DNA of 64,000 bases from Rotaria macrura (taxonomy: Eukaryota; Rotifera; Eurotatoria; Philodinida; Philodinidae), in assembly GCA_900239685.1 (NCBI GenBank), contig OENT01000429.1:1-64000 (forward strand). Direction: 5' to 3'. The notes under the pieces are model-generated. The model was not told the origin of the DNA, did no database searches, and worked only from the letters and a program-made list of their open reading frames with translations. Made by a program: the position numbers and the translations under genes. Positions 48,112 to 60,744 of this stretch are shown here, in pieces. Each line of letters begins with the position of its first letter. Positions within the stretch are counted from its first letter, which is position 1.

Positions 48112-50589
48112 TTACGGTCGACAGATATCTTTATTTATTTTAAATTTTCTTGGATTCCCACAACTTTTCAATAAATTACATAATATTGGGCTTATCTGAT
48201 GGCATTGGAGTCTGCTATATTCTTTTGGACATGTTATTTGTTGAATGAGTCCAACCTGTGGATCGGCCCATGGAACTATATCACGATCATGTCTTATGTT
48301 AAATACACGTTCATTGATTGTCTCCATCAAGATATCCTTTGTTTCACTATATTTGGCACGTGAATTTGAAATACCTGGTCCACTAATAGATACAACAGCT
48401 ACTGTGTTATTCATGGCAATTCCAGCTAATTGTGCTAGGCCGCCACCAAGTGAATGTCCAACTAATACCAATGGCTTATTTTTAAATTTAACATTCATCT
48501 CTTGTAATATTTTTATCATTTGTTTAACATAAAAACGTTTTGATGATTGAGCCAATTTATCATTAAAGAAATTTTCTAATAATGACATTTTTTCGACAAT
48601 TATTTTATTAACACCTCGTGGATATAATCTTGACCATGGAAATAGAATTGAAATCACTTGATTTATTGTTGATTCTGTCCATATATCAAAATCAACGAGC
48701 CATTCATACGATAATGTTGTACCACGTATAACTACTATAACAGCTTCGGAGGTGTCCAAAGTGAAATAGGTTATTTCACCATGACCATATTCTCTATAGT
48801 TCTGAAATTGATCAACAAAGGCGACTTGATCATTTGGATAAAAATGTTTTATTTCGGATCTTAATTCTGCTGTCGGCACATAAGCTAATGCAGCAAAGAG
48901 CGTCATATCTTGAATATCAAAGTTATTAAATTTCCAATAACAAGCTTGCATTCTATAGTGTTGCTCGTCATCATTACTAAACTTTTCAAAGCTACCCGAC
49001 AATTTTATTGGATACAATGGTGAAGTATTTTTATCGTGCACAGTTTCTACGTAGATAGAGCAAACAAAACTAAATCCCAAAAATCCAATTAAAGAAAGTA
49101 AAATAAACACTATTGAAAATGCTTGTACATAAATACCAGTCGATTCATGACTCTTGATCCACTTTTGTAAAGCCACTGCTAATGATGAATATTTTATCCA
49201 ATGTTGTCTATAATAATGTAGCAATGTAATTGAATAAGCCAATACAACAAGTAAAAACAATGCTGCCATTCGGTTACTTAATGAATTAAGAATCAATAGA
49301 ATCACAACACCAACTGATGATATGAAATGCATTAAAATTATTAAAAATCCAACTAAAGACATTTGAATACTTAGAATCCATTGATTTGTTTTTTGATTAA
49401 AAACTGGTGGTACCCAAAGGAGAATAGGTATTATATTTAAAATAGATATAAGTAGCCAACCAGACCCATGAAAGAAGTGCGCCAGAATATGATTTAATGA
49501 TGTCAACATAACATGAAGAATAATTACTATAAACAATTTATATATATGAAATTGTTGATTTTGCTTCATTGAGAACGATATTTGAGTAACTTTTTGGATC
49601 AACCTTACTGTCAAAGCGTTCTGCTTGTAAAATGAGATGTTTTCTTCTATCGAATTTTTATTCGAACACGGACATATTCGATCATTACCGATATGAATTA
49701 TTTCTATTGGCGTTTGAATAAATAATAAAATATAGATAGAAAATAAAAGTCCAATAATGGTATAGCACAATAAATTAAGACTATATGTTTCACTTTCTCG
49801 CGCATTACAAGCGACCGTCAAAACTGTATATATGACAAATACATGAAAATGTTTTGTATCATCATTATCAGTCGTATTCGTAAAAGAAATGTTTGCATTT
49901 ATCTTCTCCGTGACATTTTTTCGAACAAAACAACAAATATTAAATAAATGCACAACATGGAGAATTCCCATTAAAAACAATGGAAAAAGACCCAATGATG
50001 CAAATAGAGTTTTAAATCGATCTTCATCGATAATGAATCTTCGAAATATAATGTATACAGTCATACCAATGGTAATGAAACATCGATAAATATGTTTTTT
50101 CTGTGGGAAACATAAAAAAGCATCAGTATGGTTGTTATCATCATCATTTTTGAGATCATTGTCATTCATTATTTTTTCATTTAGTTTTTTTTCTTTTGTT
50201 TCATTACTTGTATAACAATGAACACCAAATTGTATGATAAACCAAAAATAATGGGATGAGAATGATATAATACCAGGCAATACAAAATTACATGAAAGAA
50301 AAACAAGAATGTTATATTTGGAATCAACGGTGAAATATAAAAATGGTATAAATAATAATTGTAAAACAATATTCAATGAATAACCAAGCCATAATACAGC
50401 TGCCTGTAATATCAACAATAACGTGATTAGCCGCGAACACAATGAATAGCTAAATATATATAATAGCAGTTCTTTGACTAAATTGAAAATATGTTCACCA
50501 GAAAACAGTGGATAGCAATGAGGACAATATTTTGAATCATTTGGAGATATTTGTTTCCTTATTTCTGATTTATCAGCATCTTCTGTCAT
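48112..50589 (-). CDS. Multi-helix membrane protein with C-terminal class 3 lipase domain
   Basis: A single intact 825-residue frame from ATG 50589. Residues about 35-520 hold roughly ten or more hydrophobic helices with charged loops. Residues about 560-800 are a class 3 (fungal-type) lipase: VIVVIRGTTLSYEWLVDFDI is the beta-strand/oxyanion region, GHSLGGGLAQLAG holds nucleophile Ser713, and DRDIVPW offers Asp770. The likely His is near 797 (QCHQI). The domain would hydrolyse acyl-glycerol ester bonds at a membrane. The layout recalls diacylglycerol lipases, which also place a lipase domain after membrane helices, but those have only four, so I do not give a symbol. No intron is needed, which is unusual in this window. 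Confidence 0.88.
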   Translation of the reverse strand: MTEDADKSEIRKQISPNDSKYCPHCYPLFSGEHIFNLVKELLLYIFSYSLCSRLITLLLILQAAVLWLGYSLNIVLQLLFIPFLYFTVDSKYNILVFLSCNFVLPGIISFSSHYFWFIIQFGVHCYTSNETKEKKLNEKIMNDNDLKNDDDNNHTDAFLCFPQKKHIYRCFITIGMTVYIIFRRFIIDEDRFKTLFASLGLFPLFLMGILHVVHLFNICCFVRKNVTEKINANISFTNTTDNDDTKHFHVFVIYTVLTVACNARESETYSLNLLCYTIIGLLFSIYILLFIQTPIEIIHIGNDRICPCSNKNSIEENISFYKQNALTVRLIQKVTQISFSMKQNQQFHIYKLFIVIILHVMLTSLNHILAHFFHGSGWLLISILNIIPILLWVPPVFNQKTNQWILSIQMSLVGFLIILMHFISSVGVVILLILNSLSNRMAALFLLVVLAYSITLLHYYRQHWIKYSSLAVALQKWIKSHESTGIYVQAFSIVFILLSLIGFLGFSFVCSIYVETVHDKNTSPLYPIKLSGSFEKFSNDDEQHYRMQACYWKFNNFDIQDMTLFAALAYVPTAELRSEIKHFYPNDQVAFVDQFQNYREYGHGEITYFTLDTSEAVIVVIRGTTLSYEWLVDFDIWTESTINQVISILFPWSRLYPRGVNKIIVEKMSLLENFFNDKLAQSSKRFYVKQMIKILQEMNVKFKNKPLVLVGHSLGGGLAQLAGIAMNNTVAVVSISGPGISNSRAKYSETKDILMETINERVFNIRHDRDIVPWADPQVGLIQQITCPKEYSRLQCHQISPILCNLLKSCGNPRKFKINKDICRP

Positions 50590-52381
50590 TGTTGAGTTTT
50601 ATACGGTAAAATATCTAAAGAGAAACAAATGAATAGCCCTTATAATTAATTAATCAATGTTAAAACTATTCTACTCCCCTTGTCAATGATAGAAAAAAAA
50701 CTAAATTAATTTAGACACGTGAAATCTGTTTATTTTAACAGCATCGAAAATGTTTTTCTGTAGTGTAACGATTTTAGTGCTTATTCCACACTAGAATGAA
50801 TTTATTCTCTCTCGTCTACTCTTTATATATTCAGCGTAGAACGAGAGAGGAAACATAAGAGAGATCATAGCGAGAGAAAGAGAATGAGCACGCATTGAGC
50901 ACTAATTAGAGTAGAAGTATGCGCTAGACTAAATAATGATATGTGGTTATATAAGGAGAAAATATAGACTGAACACGATGAGAGACAGCAGACGGCTAAG
51001 TGATTAGCATCATAAAATATGTGCTAGAGAAGAGTAAAGCATAATATAACAGCTGATGAAAGGATACGGTTGTAATAACATGCACAAACAGTCAACTCCA
51101 TAAGAAAGGGATACGATATATCGATACACAATAGACTCAACCGAGGTTGTTACATGTAGTTGACAATGTCCGTCGAGAAAGACTATCGAAAATGACAGAA
51201 TCCTGTGTGGCAAGTGTTGTCTTAATCTATTTCGTATAGATGGATGATAAGAAGAAAAGAATGCATCATGATGTCATCGCATAGTAAAAACAACGGTTCG
51301 CTAGTCATGAACATCCTATATATATATATATCACTCAATAATAGTGGCAATGTAATTACACAACATCAGTTAGTTCCATCGTAAAGATAGACTATGTAGA
51401 AACTACTTTTGCAGTTTTTCTGCAAAATTGAATTCTATCAATTTCGATAGTCTTTCTTGGCTGATATTGTCAATTACAGAAAAACGTTTTCACTGCTGTC
51501 AAAATTTAAAAAAATTATTTTGCAATATTAAGTCGTTCATTGAATTATATATATATATTAGATATGAGCCACTCTGTAAAGGTACCTTAATTTGGAATAT
51601 TTTTTTTCAATCCAATCCCCAAACGATAGTTTGTTAACTCGACGCTTAACTTGGGCCAAAAAACGTTTTACCAGATCCTACAACACGATTTTGATGATTT
51701 CTTCAGATCGGAATAATCGAACCACCTGAACAAAGTCTATATGCAAAGGGTTATTCTTAGCATATGGATATTGCCAACATGTTACTCACAGCAATCTAGA
51801 ATAATGCCAAGAATTTATAAAATTGATCAAAATTTATACGTATCTTGCAAAGATTTTTTTAATTTTAAATAATATCTGGTTGACTCAGACAACATGCTAT
51901 TATTTGATTTGTTGCGCTTCTGTTTGTCGCAACTCATTTTTGCCTTTTCTTTAATAAATACTCAGAGGTGAGTGGTGTGGTCTCCAGGATACAATTGTGC
52001 AAGGCGAAAAAAAATGCCGGAGTAGAGAACGAATTGGTATTTGCATGTGACGAAAACTGCATCTACACAAATGTAGGCCACGTGTCTCCATAATCAAAAT
52101 GGCCTGACTATACTTCATGATGAATAAATCGATGTCAGCAGTTTTGAAGACTCTATCTACGATTAAAAAGGAGGAGACGTTATGCGATGAAAGCGGCTCC
52201 CTCTTGAAATTGAGTTTTACATTGTCCAAATAGTCAACTGAAATTTCAGAAGTTAATTAAATTACGAATTAGCCTGTTATTCTTGACCATAGCAATCCGT
52301 GGATGACATAAAATATTGATATTGTCCATTATCTGGTCAGTCGAGGTACAGTTGTTGGTAAGGGTGAAGTATAGACTTATA
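50590..52381. other. Non-coding stretch upstream of the lipase
   Basis: Holds the probable lipase promoter. 50810-50900 is rich in GAGAGA and CTCTC; AT runs lie near 51318-51333 and 51548-51560. No gene was seen. Confidence 0.4.
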
Positions 52382-54461
52382 CAGGGTGTCTCATAAGTTT
52401 TGAGGAACCACGAAATCATTATCTTCGCGCATTAGAAACACTGTCTGAAGTCTGAACTATATGGTTTCCTATCGGTTTGAAGTACACGTCACGAGCTTTC
52501 AAATGATATACTTTCCATTAGCATTCTGTTTTGTATTAGTAAAAGTATCAGTATGAGAATGTAATGATAATTTTTTGAGAGCAATCAATTTCATATTTTG
52601 TTGAAAGTAAAACAAATTTGATCTAGTTTATAAAAACATATGATAATCTGAACATGCAATAATATTATCTAGCGGATTTCATATATTCTCTCCATTATTT
52701 TTTATCACACCCACACCCTTTTAAGGGATATCATCAATCATTTTTCTTTCATTCTTTATTTACTCTAACTTTCAATTGTTCAAAACTCGAATATTGTTCT
52801 CCTCGTACTTTTTCTTTTTTTTTATTCTCCACACTTTTTCGATAGATCTTACATTCGCAAATTTTGCATCACCTTCTTCATGTAAAGTTCGGTCAATAAA
52901 TAATTTATCAATAGTTTCTAATGTATGTTTTGTCCTATGTTTGCTATCAGCATCATCTTGAAATAAAATTTCTGCTGAACTTAACTTTCGAATGTGCTTA
53001 TAGCCAACTTCTTTAATAAACTTCGCATACAATCAACCATTCATATAAATTAAGTCTTTTGTCGTCGATTTTCGTTCGCTTGATCTTTTAACCAACATGT
53101 AACATCAATAAGACCACTTTTTGGAATTAATCCGTCATATGACATAGCACCTTAGAAAACAACACCAATTGCAAACTTATTTCGAGGACGAGTGTGAATT
53201 GTTAGTGGTATTTCTGCAGTATTTCTTGCCCAAACACCTTCATAATGTGGAATCAATAGTGATTCTAAAGTGAATTTACCAGAAAAAATCAGTATTATTG
53301 AGCTCATCCCATCGCTATTTTTTTCCATCTTTTCGAAGCACTAAACTTTTTTCGGAAAACTTTGGCACATTGCGTTGCATTTTGTTACCATGTGTTAATT
53401 TTTGCGCTTTCTTCTTTTCAGAACATTTGAATCCACTTGACTTTGCTATTCTATGAACTGACGACAGCGATATCTTCCAACCGTGTGGTTTTAATTTTGC
53501 CGATATATTTCTAACACTAGCATTGTTTGTCACCTAAATTTCTTTGACGATGATTGTTTTGATAAGCTGTAGTTTTGGTAGTTCGTGGTCTACCAGATAT
53601 TCTGCTATCGTGAATGGATTCCCGGTTTGGCAAATAATTAATTTTGTTCATTAATTTGTGTGGATTTAAAGTTGACGGATGTTTTAATTTTTTGAGGAAG
53701 TCAGTAATATCAGATACAGATCAACTGTGGTTTTGGCGATGTAATAATAATACAAATGTTCGAAAAGATAATATTTTCTGTCGACGAGCTGATGTATGAG
53801 TCATTACAACGAGAATAGACCAAAAATATCGAAATGAGTATTAAAAGGGAAAAAACTCGGAACAAACTGAAATAAAATTAAAAATAAAACAAACCAATAG
53901 AATGCAACATTTACTTTTTCGATGGTTTATCTGTATGTGATCGAAAACGGATTTTGAAATGATCGGACAGTTTGTTAATGATCACTGTGAACGAGAAAAA
54001 ATGCGATCGGTATCGGTGAGACGAACAGTTATTCGTTCTTTGGACCACATATTGTTCTTCATTATGCACGTGACACGTTCATGTCTTTTATCTAATTCAA
54101 CACGCCCAGAGAGTGTAAAGCTTGGCTTCATATGTAACTGGTGATTCATAATGATCGTGAAATGAAAGAAAAAGAGAATTAGGTATGGTGTATGGTATAT
54201 TTCTTTTTTTTTGGAACATACGCACAGTGATTCATCGAAAAGTTTTAGAATAAAACCATATTGATCGATTTCGAAAAACTAATCATTAATTTCTCATACT
54301 GATATTTTTACTAATAGAAAATGGAATGCTAATAGAATGTTTATCATTCGAAAGCTTGTGACGTGTTCTTCAAACCGATATGAAACCATATAGTTCAGAC
54401 AGTGATTCCAATGCGCGAAGATAATGATTTTGTGGCGTCTCAAAACGTATGAGATACCCTG
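52382..54461. mobile_element. Tc1/mariner-type transposon with long inverted repeats
   Basis: A 2080-bp element between TA dinucleotides (52380-52381 and 54462-54463). The ends read CAGGGTGTCTCATAAGTTTT and inverted CAGGGTATCTCATACGTTTT. The inverted repeats extend about 190 bp inward with roughly 85-90% identity by eye, much longer than in most Tc1 elements. The interior carries a broken transposase on the minus strand. A CACACCCACACCC tract lies at 52706-52719. Confidence 0.85.
52770..53804 (-). pseudogene. Broken Tc1/mariner-type (IS630 superfamily) transposase
   Basis: Pieces read in order on the minus strand: ATG at 53804 with HTH-like sequence (DITDFLKKLK, then RESIHDSRISGRPRTTKT), a second helix-turn-helix region (VRNISAKLKPHGWKISLSS) and the catalytic core. 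Near the second catalytic Asp it reads FQDDADSKHRTKHTLETIDK, and near the third acidic residue SIEKVW. Stops and frame changes occur several times (for example TAA after AIGVVF near 53158). The element is therefore non-autonomous now. Confidence 0.8.
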
Positions 54462-54834
54462 TATCTACATCCAGATCTATACTCTTATTCCAGAGTTGTT
54501 CTCTCGCTTGTCAAATATTTCGAATTTCGATCGGAAGGGTGTGGGTGTGGTTTCGGTTTTGAGGTGTTTGTATCGATTTGGTTAATAATGCTGATGTGCC
54601 TTAATTGTTCGGCTATGAATATGCCGGTGTCGTGGTTGTGGTTTTAGCTTTCGGTAAGCGTGTGTTTATCTGTATGGGGATTGATCTATTCTTACTCGAT
54701 ATATACAAAACCACATCGCACTGCCATACTCCCAGCTCCAACCCCGTCCCCAGCACATCCAATAGACGTTCCCTACAGTACAGGCTAACACTCTCACCCT
54801 CACCTACATAGCACGATTGCTATATATTCATCAT
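54462..54834. other. Non-coding stretch with telomere-like tract
   Basis: Begins right after the transposon. AGGGTGTGGGTGTGG lies at 54536-54550, followed by G-rich then C-rich sequence to 54810. No gene was seen. Confidence 0.4.
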
Positions 54835-55720
54835 GAATAAAAATACAATAACCAATAGGAAAGAGGGCTGGATAACATCCCCAAAAATCGAGAAATTGTA
54901 CCATTTACAGCAGAAATCCTTCAACCACGAAAAGTCAAGCAGAAATGCTTCACGGTCCGAATACCCCATTCAATCAAGACCTTCGTCGGATATATCGAAG
55001 AATTTCAAGGAGAAATACTGGAACCATTTCTCCAATTAAAATAACAAACGTATAACATCCAAGCAGATCTCAATACTCTTTTCATTTTCAGCTCAAAGAA
55101 CGGTCTCTCACAAAAACGGATATTTGTCAACAGAAGCGGTCTCTTGTCCAGGAGAAATCGATAAGCTATATCCACGAATTCCAGGAAAAACGGATAACCG
55201 ATAAGGAGAAATGGATAAATTATCTAGGTGCATTATTTATTCCTTTTTACGTCTGAGAGAGGTTTTTCTAGCAGAAACGGATCTTTATTAGTAGAAGTGA
55301 TTTATTTTCCGCGAGAAATCGATAACCCATGTGCTCGACTTACAGGAGAACTGTATGAGGGATATGGCAAAATGGATAAATTATTTTGATGAATTATTGA
55401 TTTCTTTTTCACCTTAAGGAAGATTTCTCTAACAGAAACGGATTTTTGAAAATAGAAACGGTTTATTTTCCAGAAGAAATCGATAATCCGTATCCTCGAA
55501 TTACAGGAGAAATGGATTATAGATAAGGAGAAATGGATAAACCATCTAGATGAAATATTTGTTCCTTTTTACGTCTGAGGGAGGTTTTTCTAGCAGAAAC
55601 GGTTTATTTTCGAGGAGAAATGGATCAACCATATCCTCGCGTTACAGGAGAATTCTAGGACAGATAACGTGAAATATATCAATTATGGAGAGGATTTATA
55701 TATTTCTTTTTCATCTATAG
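54835..55720. repeat. Degenerate tandem repeat, about 140-165-bp unit, AGGAGAAATGGATAA motif
   Basis: Units start near CGAGAAATCGATAA at about 55159, 55313, 55475 and 55613. Within each unit AGGAGAAATGGATAA-like words recur every 25-35 bp, followed by CCTTTTTACGTCTGAGGGAG and TTTTTCTAGCAGAAACGG. It is non-coding. Confidence 0.7.
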
Positions 55721-57685
55721 CTGGATCTTTTAAGAGGAATCAATTTTATTGGTGCTTTTTCTAAAATCCTCTAGGTATACGCATGGTGTTTTGAATCTAA
55801 CAGTTTTTCGCAGGCTGTGATTGTTATCGTATAAGAGTAGAAAGAAAAGTTCGGAAGAGACATGGTAGTTAATATTCGAATTTATTGCGGAACGTAAGTG
55901 TCTCTCGTGCAGAGAGTATGCGTTTGGCAGGTTTTATGTTTGTAGGTTTATGTTTGAGTGAAGCAATACAGCTTTGTGTGATTAGAAAATTTTCTTAGTT
56001 AGCTACTTTTTTACGGGTTTATGTTAGTTACGAGTGCTATTAACGCATAGGATACCACTGTCTTCAGACTGAACACACGCTGAACGCAAGACGTTTTTTC
56101 TTGCTTTCTCATCGAAATATAGCTGCGAAACAGCATGTTTATTAACATGGCTAAATGAATCTGCATGTTATTTGGGATAGAATATATATGAGTGCAAGCG
56201 GTTTTCGACGATCGAACGCGAGAGAGACTGACTTTTCGATTTTTGTGTACAATGCTTGCGTTAACGCAAGAATTGTCGGTATCCAATAGGTTAAAGACGC
56301 TTTCGTTTGGTGCGAATTACGAGTGGTGTTTATTTTACATTTCTTACATATTGCCCTGTTTTATTCAGGGTGTGTGAAAAAATATCATCCAGTTCAAATT
56401 TGGTTTTGTTGGATAGAATAGAAATAGTGGGGTAGGCAGTTATATGGTAGATGACAAGAAAAGTTGAAGCGCAGAGAATGAACTTATGTATATTTACACG
56501 AATGATAGAAAACAATATTCGGACACGTCTTTTCTTTATTTCTAGTCAAAGTTATTGAGTGTATGTCGATATGTGTGCAGAACGAAAACTTGTATTTGTA
56601 CGTTTATATCTTTGATCGTTCTGTAGAAACAGAATGAAAAGAAAATTCAATTTTTGCTTGGATGACATTTTTCTGCTTGAGATTTCTTAGATTCTAAATC
56701 GTAGAAAAACTCTAGAATAGGCTTTATAATTTAGATAAAAAAATCTCGTTACTATTATAATCACTTGCATCAACTTAAAATCAAAATAGCATATAATTGT
56801 TTCAGAAATATTTAACTAAATTATAATCAGATTAATAAATGTTTTTTCATCATTGGAAGAAGAATCTTGAAAACAATTTTAAACAAACAGATGAAGTTTT
56901 AAAAATAATCTTCCAAAACTAAACATAGGTTCAGCGCATTTTTCTACATCTTGCGAAATTAAACTTTGTTTTCAAAGGTGATTTTCTGTGTTATTGTATA
57001 GAAATAAAGATACAATTCAATAATTGTAAGAGCGATACTATTGAAATTATATATAAACATGCATCAGAATTCGTTTAGTGAAAAGTTTTTAAATTTTAAC
57101 ATAGCAAAAGCGCTGAAGCAGGAAAAATTGACGCAAGTGATACATTTTACCTAATAATAGAAAAACAATTTTTAATTATCAAATTGATTTCATATTCATT
57201 TTACTCCAAGATCAAAAATAGAAATATGACATATTTGTTATCAATATTATTGTATACCAACGGCATCAAAAAAGCTTTTTTTTATCGAACTCTAACTTAT
57301 CGGTAGGTTTTTTTCTAATAAAAAAATTTCAAAACTATTTATTAGTTATTTATATGAAAGAAATTCTATGTTTTCACCTATTTAGCTATTTTTATTTATT
57401 TTCTACCGTATTCCTCAACAAATTATGAAACTTATTCTATTAAAAAAGTAAAAAATTCTATTTGGTCAGTTACTAAGTGATTTGTAATATACGAGTTCTA
57501 GATTTTAGTCCCAGTAGGGCTAAAGTAAAAAGCTATTTCTATTGAAACTAGTGGCGTACTCTGCATCTTCAGATTAAAAATTGAAAATTTTATTACAGTT
57601 AAAATTTCATCCAAATTGACGAGACAATGTTGCTCAAATAATGAATAAAATCGTCGATCAAATCTTTAAATTTTTAAAAACTGAT
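55721..57685. other. Non-coding stretch between opposed repeat blocks
   Basis: AT-rich, with no supported frame. If the two flanking repeat blocks are the ends of one element, this would be its interior. Confidence 0.35.
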
Positions 57686-57965
57686 GAAGCATTTCCCTGT
57701 ACAAGTTTACGATTTCTGTTTGAATCTATTATCTCTTAAAGAATAGCCAAGGATAGACACTTATCTATATATATATATAGATATATATCGATTCGTTTTT
57801 TTCCATTTCTCCTTGTTGAAGCATTTCCCTCTATGAATTAAAGACTTCTGCTTGAAGCTATTTTACTGTGAAAACGAGTGAAGGATAGACGCATATAAAT
57901 AAATTCTTTCCTTTCCATTTCTTCTTAACATGTATGACTTTATGGGGGATGATCCATTTCTGCTT
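57686..57965. repeat. Two-copy repeat in opposite orientation to the 54.8-55.7 kb block
   Basis: GAAGCATTTCCCT, then GGATAGACRC, then TTTCCATTTCTCCTT occurs twice, about 130 bp apart. Reversed, it reads AGGGAAATGCTTCA and AAGGAGAAATGG, like the words of the 54.8 kb block. An AT run lies at 57765-57789. Confidence 0.55.
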
Positions 57966-60744
57966 AAAGTGGAACAACTTCCCGATCGATGGGTACTAGT
58001 GTCCACTGCTGTATTTCGTTGATGTTAACCAAACTGTACATACAAGGATAACATCGCCACTGCGTATACGCTACGGTCGGAGATGTTCAATCGAAATCCT
58101 CCATGATGAGACGATACCGTATGTGAAGATGACAGGAAAAGAGTATAGGTGTGATCTTACCTTCCCCTACAACGACTCATGCATCCACACACACACCTTT
58201 TTCGCGTTCCACTGATCTGAGAGCGGTTCTTGGCATTCTTTCCATGTGTATGCCCAGGATAAGAACTATTTCAGGTTTCTAAGCTACTGCGGAACGATAA
58301 GCAGTTCGGTAACGTACTGAATAATTTTAGAGAACACCCACACCCAAACCCTCAGTAATACATAGACTTTCGACCAGGAACACTCGATTTTTTTCAATAT
58401 CATTTGAAGAACTGACTGTGTCCTTCATCCAGGTCTTTGTTCACGTCATCTATCAACGACAAACTCTTCTCTTAGATGGAAGAAGATTTTTCTTTCTTGA
58501 CAAACTTAACGTGATGGCGCATGTCTTATCAATGGTGAATGTCCCACAGAGAGAAAGCTTGGTTTCTTCTCGAATCATTATCTTCAAATTCCAAGTGTGC
58601 GTCAACATACTTTTTCATGTGCAAGATGAAAGGGAAAATAACTCTTATCTTATATTCTGCTGGCTATAAAAGAGACTGCGAGAAAGAGTATACTTACTTT
58701 CATTTAGTGTTTGTGATCAGAAGGCGGTAAGCGAAGATAATTTCGTTTGTGATTCGTCTAGTTGAAGATTTGACCTGTTGAAAAAACATTTTCCACTGTT
58801 ATTTTGTCACGAGCAACTGATAAATTTGATAAACAAGAAATAAAGGCCCACTCTAGCAAAAAAAGTTTTATTTTCCGAAAGACTGACCCATCTACAAAAA
58901 ATATGTTTGTATTTGTTGCTTTTTTGTGAAGGCACTCAAGGAGAAGTGTACTGCTCGATCGTTGAGAATTGATTAACTCCGAAAAGAAGGTGGTTTGCAC
59001 CTCATGAGTTCTCTTAACCTGCATTTCTTGAATTAATCTTGATTGGCCGTGATTGAAAAATGAGTAATTCAATTTCGAAGTCTACTTTTTGTCAGTTGAA
59101 GGGTTTTATGGTAGAACTTGGGGGGCGTGGTTTTTTCGTGTGGGTGTCGAATTCAACCTCGAAACTATTTGTTCCAGGGTGTCAACCACAGCTTGGACTC
59201 ACAGTCCACCTAAATCCGACGTTTTTTGACAAAAATAATGGCACTGACGTATGATGCAACGTATGCTGCAAGGTAAAAACAGAAGAACGGTTGGTTGTGC
59301 CACCCGAAAAATCAGAGACCTATTGATTTCATTTTCTCTTTCTTGTGTTCAGTAGTGCTTACCATTAGAAGAAAAATTGCTCATACTTTCCAGTATTAAT
59401 GCGAAAATATATGGAGAGTTGAGAAATACTGAAGGCAAAAGCACCTTTCTCAGCGGAAAAGCAAACCGAACGTCTTAGCCTTAGGTCCAGTTCTGTAGTG
59501 AGACTCCAAAAAATAATCTTTGGAGACCTCCCATGCTTTACCTTTGTGAAATTAGTCATCGTCGGGCTCCTACAACTTGCAAGGAATCACGATACTAGAA
59601 GCGGACTGTTTGTAACGAAGCAGATACCGAGCGATGAGTATGCACAAAATCCAGTCTGAAAATTGCTTAAACACGTGCAGTGGATCGAATTCGAACGGGC
59701 TCGGGTTAAAAGTGTCTGAGATAACCATTTAGAGCTTGAAAGAAGTCTTCTCTTCAAAGCTTAATTCTTGGACTTGACGAGTACCGCTGTTTTCTCGAGA
59801 AATCAGGTAACACCTCTCAGTAAAATACCTATAACATCTGAGCAAACAAAACTGAAAATATGGACCTCACGAAGTTTCGTCGAAATTTTGATAGCGGCTC
59901 TAATGTTCTCCTGAAAATTGAAAGGTTCACCCTAATGATTGGACTCGACACAGAGATTTCTCAAAAGTTGAGCCGAAAACCATTGAAACAGCATGGCAAA
60001 AAATCACTTATATACGCTTCGATACATCTGGAGTCATTTTTTAATGGCGAACTGCAGTTCGGTCTTATTTTTATCGAAAGCCGTTGAAAAATCATGTGGG
60101 GGTCTTCTTTCTTTTAAATAGATCATAGATTTGTGTCTACTTCAGTATATGAATGGCGATCCTCTGAAAACCTTGCCAGTGAAATACTCATTGGTGTCTT
60201 CTTTCCGCTTCTAACCTATCGCCGACTGTCCAATATAACTGTTACAACATCCACAATAGTGATAATTATACAAAAACTTAACAGGTGGGCTAGTTTAAAC
60301 CAGGCACTTGTTTTTCTTTCATTGAAAAGAAACAAATCTTCATAATGCAATCAAACAGCTCATTTGATTCGAAAATAGAAAAATATATGTATGTATATAT
60401 ATATATATATATATAACACATATTTATAAACAGATAGAATACAGTTCAGCTTTAAATTGTGTTTAATTGTGTAACCAATAATAAAAGAGTGCATATAAGT
60501 TGCATTTTGTACGAAGAAGTTAATTTAATTTTGTTTATTCAGCAAAACCAGAGAAAGAAATGAAAAGAGAGAGATATTGATCTATAGATATCCGTAGACT
60601 TATTTTTCACGACTTTCCTTATCACACTTGTTTTCATTATTTGAACTGTATGACACTCCGCTTTGCGTTGCTATGTTGGAATAGCGTAGTAGCCATTGTT
60701 TTAATTATAGAGCTAATTTTATTTATTTAGAAAAATTTTAGACA
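57966..60744. other. Long non-coding stretch
   Basis: About 2.8 kb. It contains CACCCACACCC at 58335-58345 and an (AT)n run at 60390-60414. The frames at 58758-59072 and 59860-60087 resemble no family. TTTATTTATTTAG before 60731 could be the acceptor of a 5'-UTR intron of the next gene. Confidence 0.4.

Noticed and set aside
58758..59072. 104-residue minus-strand frame
   Set aside because: No domain, splice context or compositional sign of coding; likely chance.
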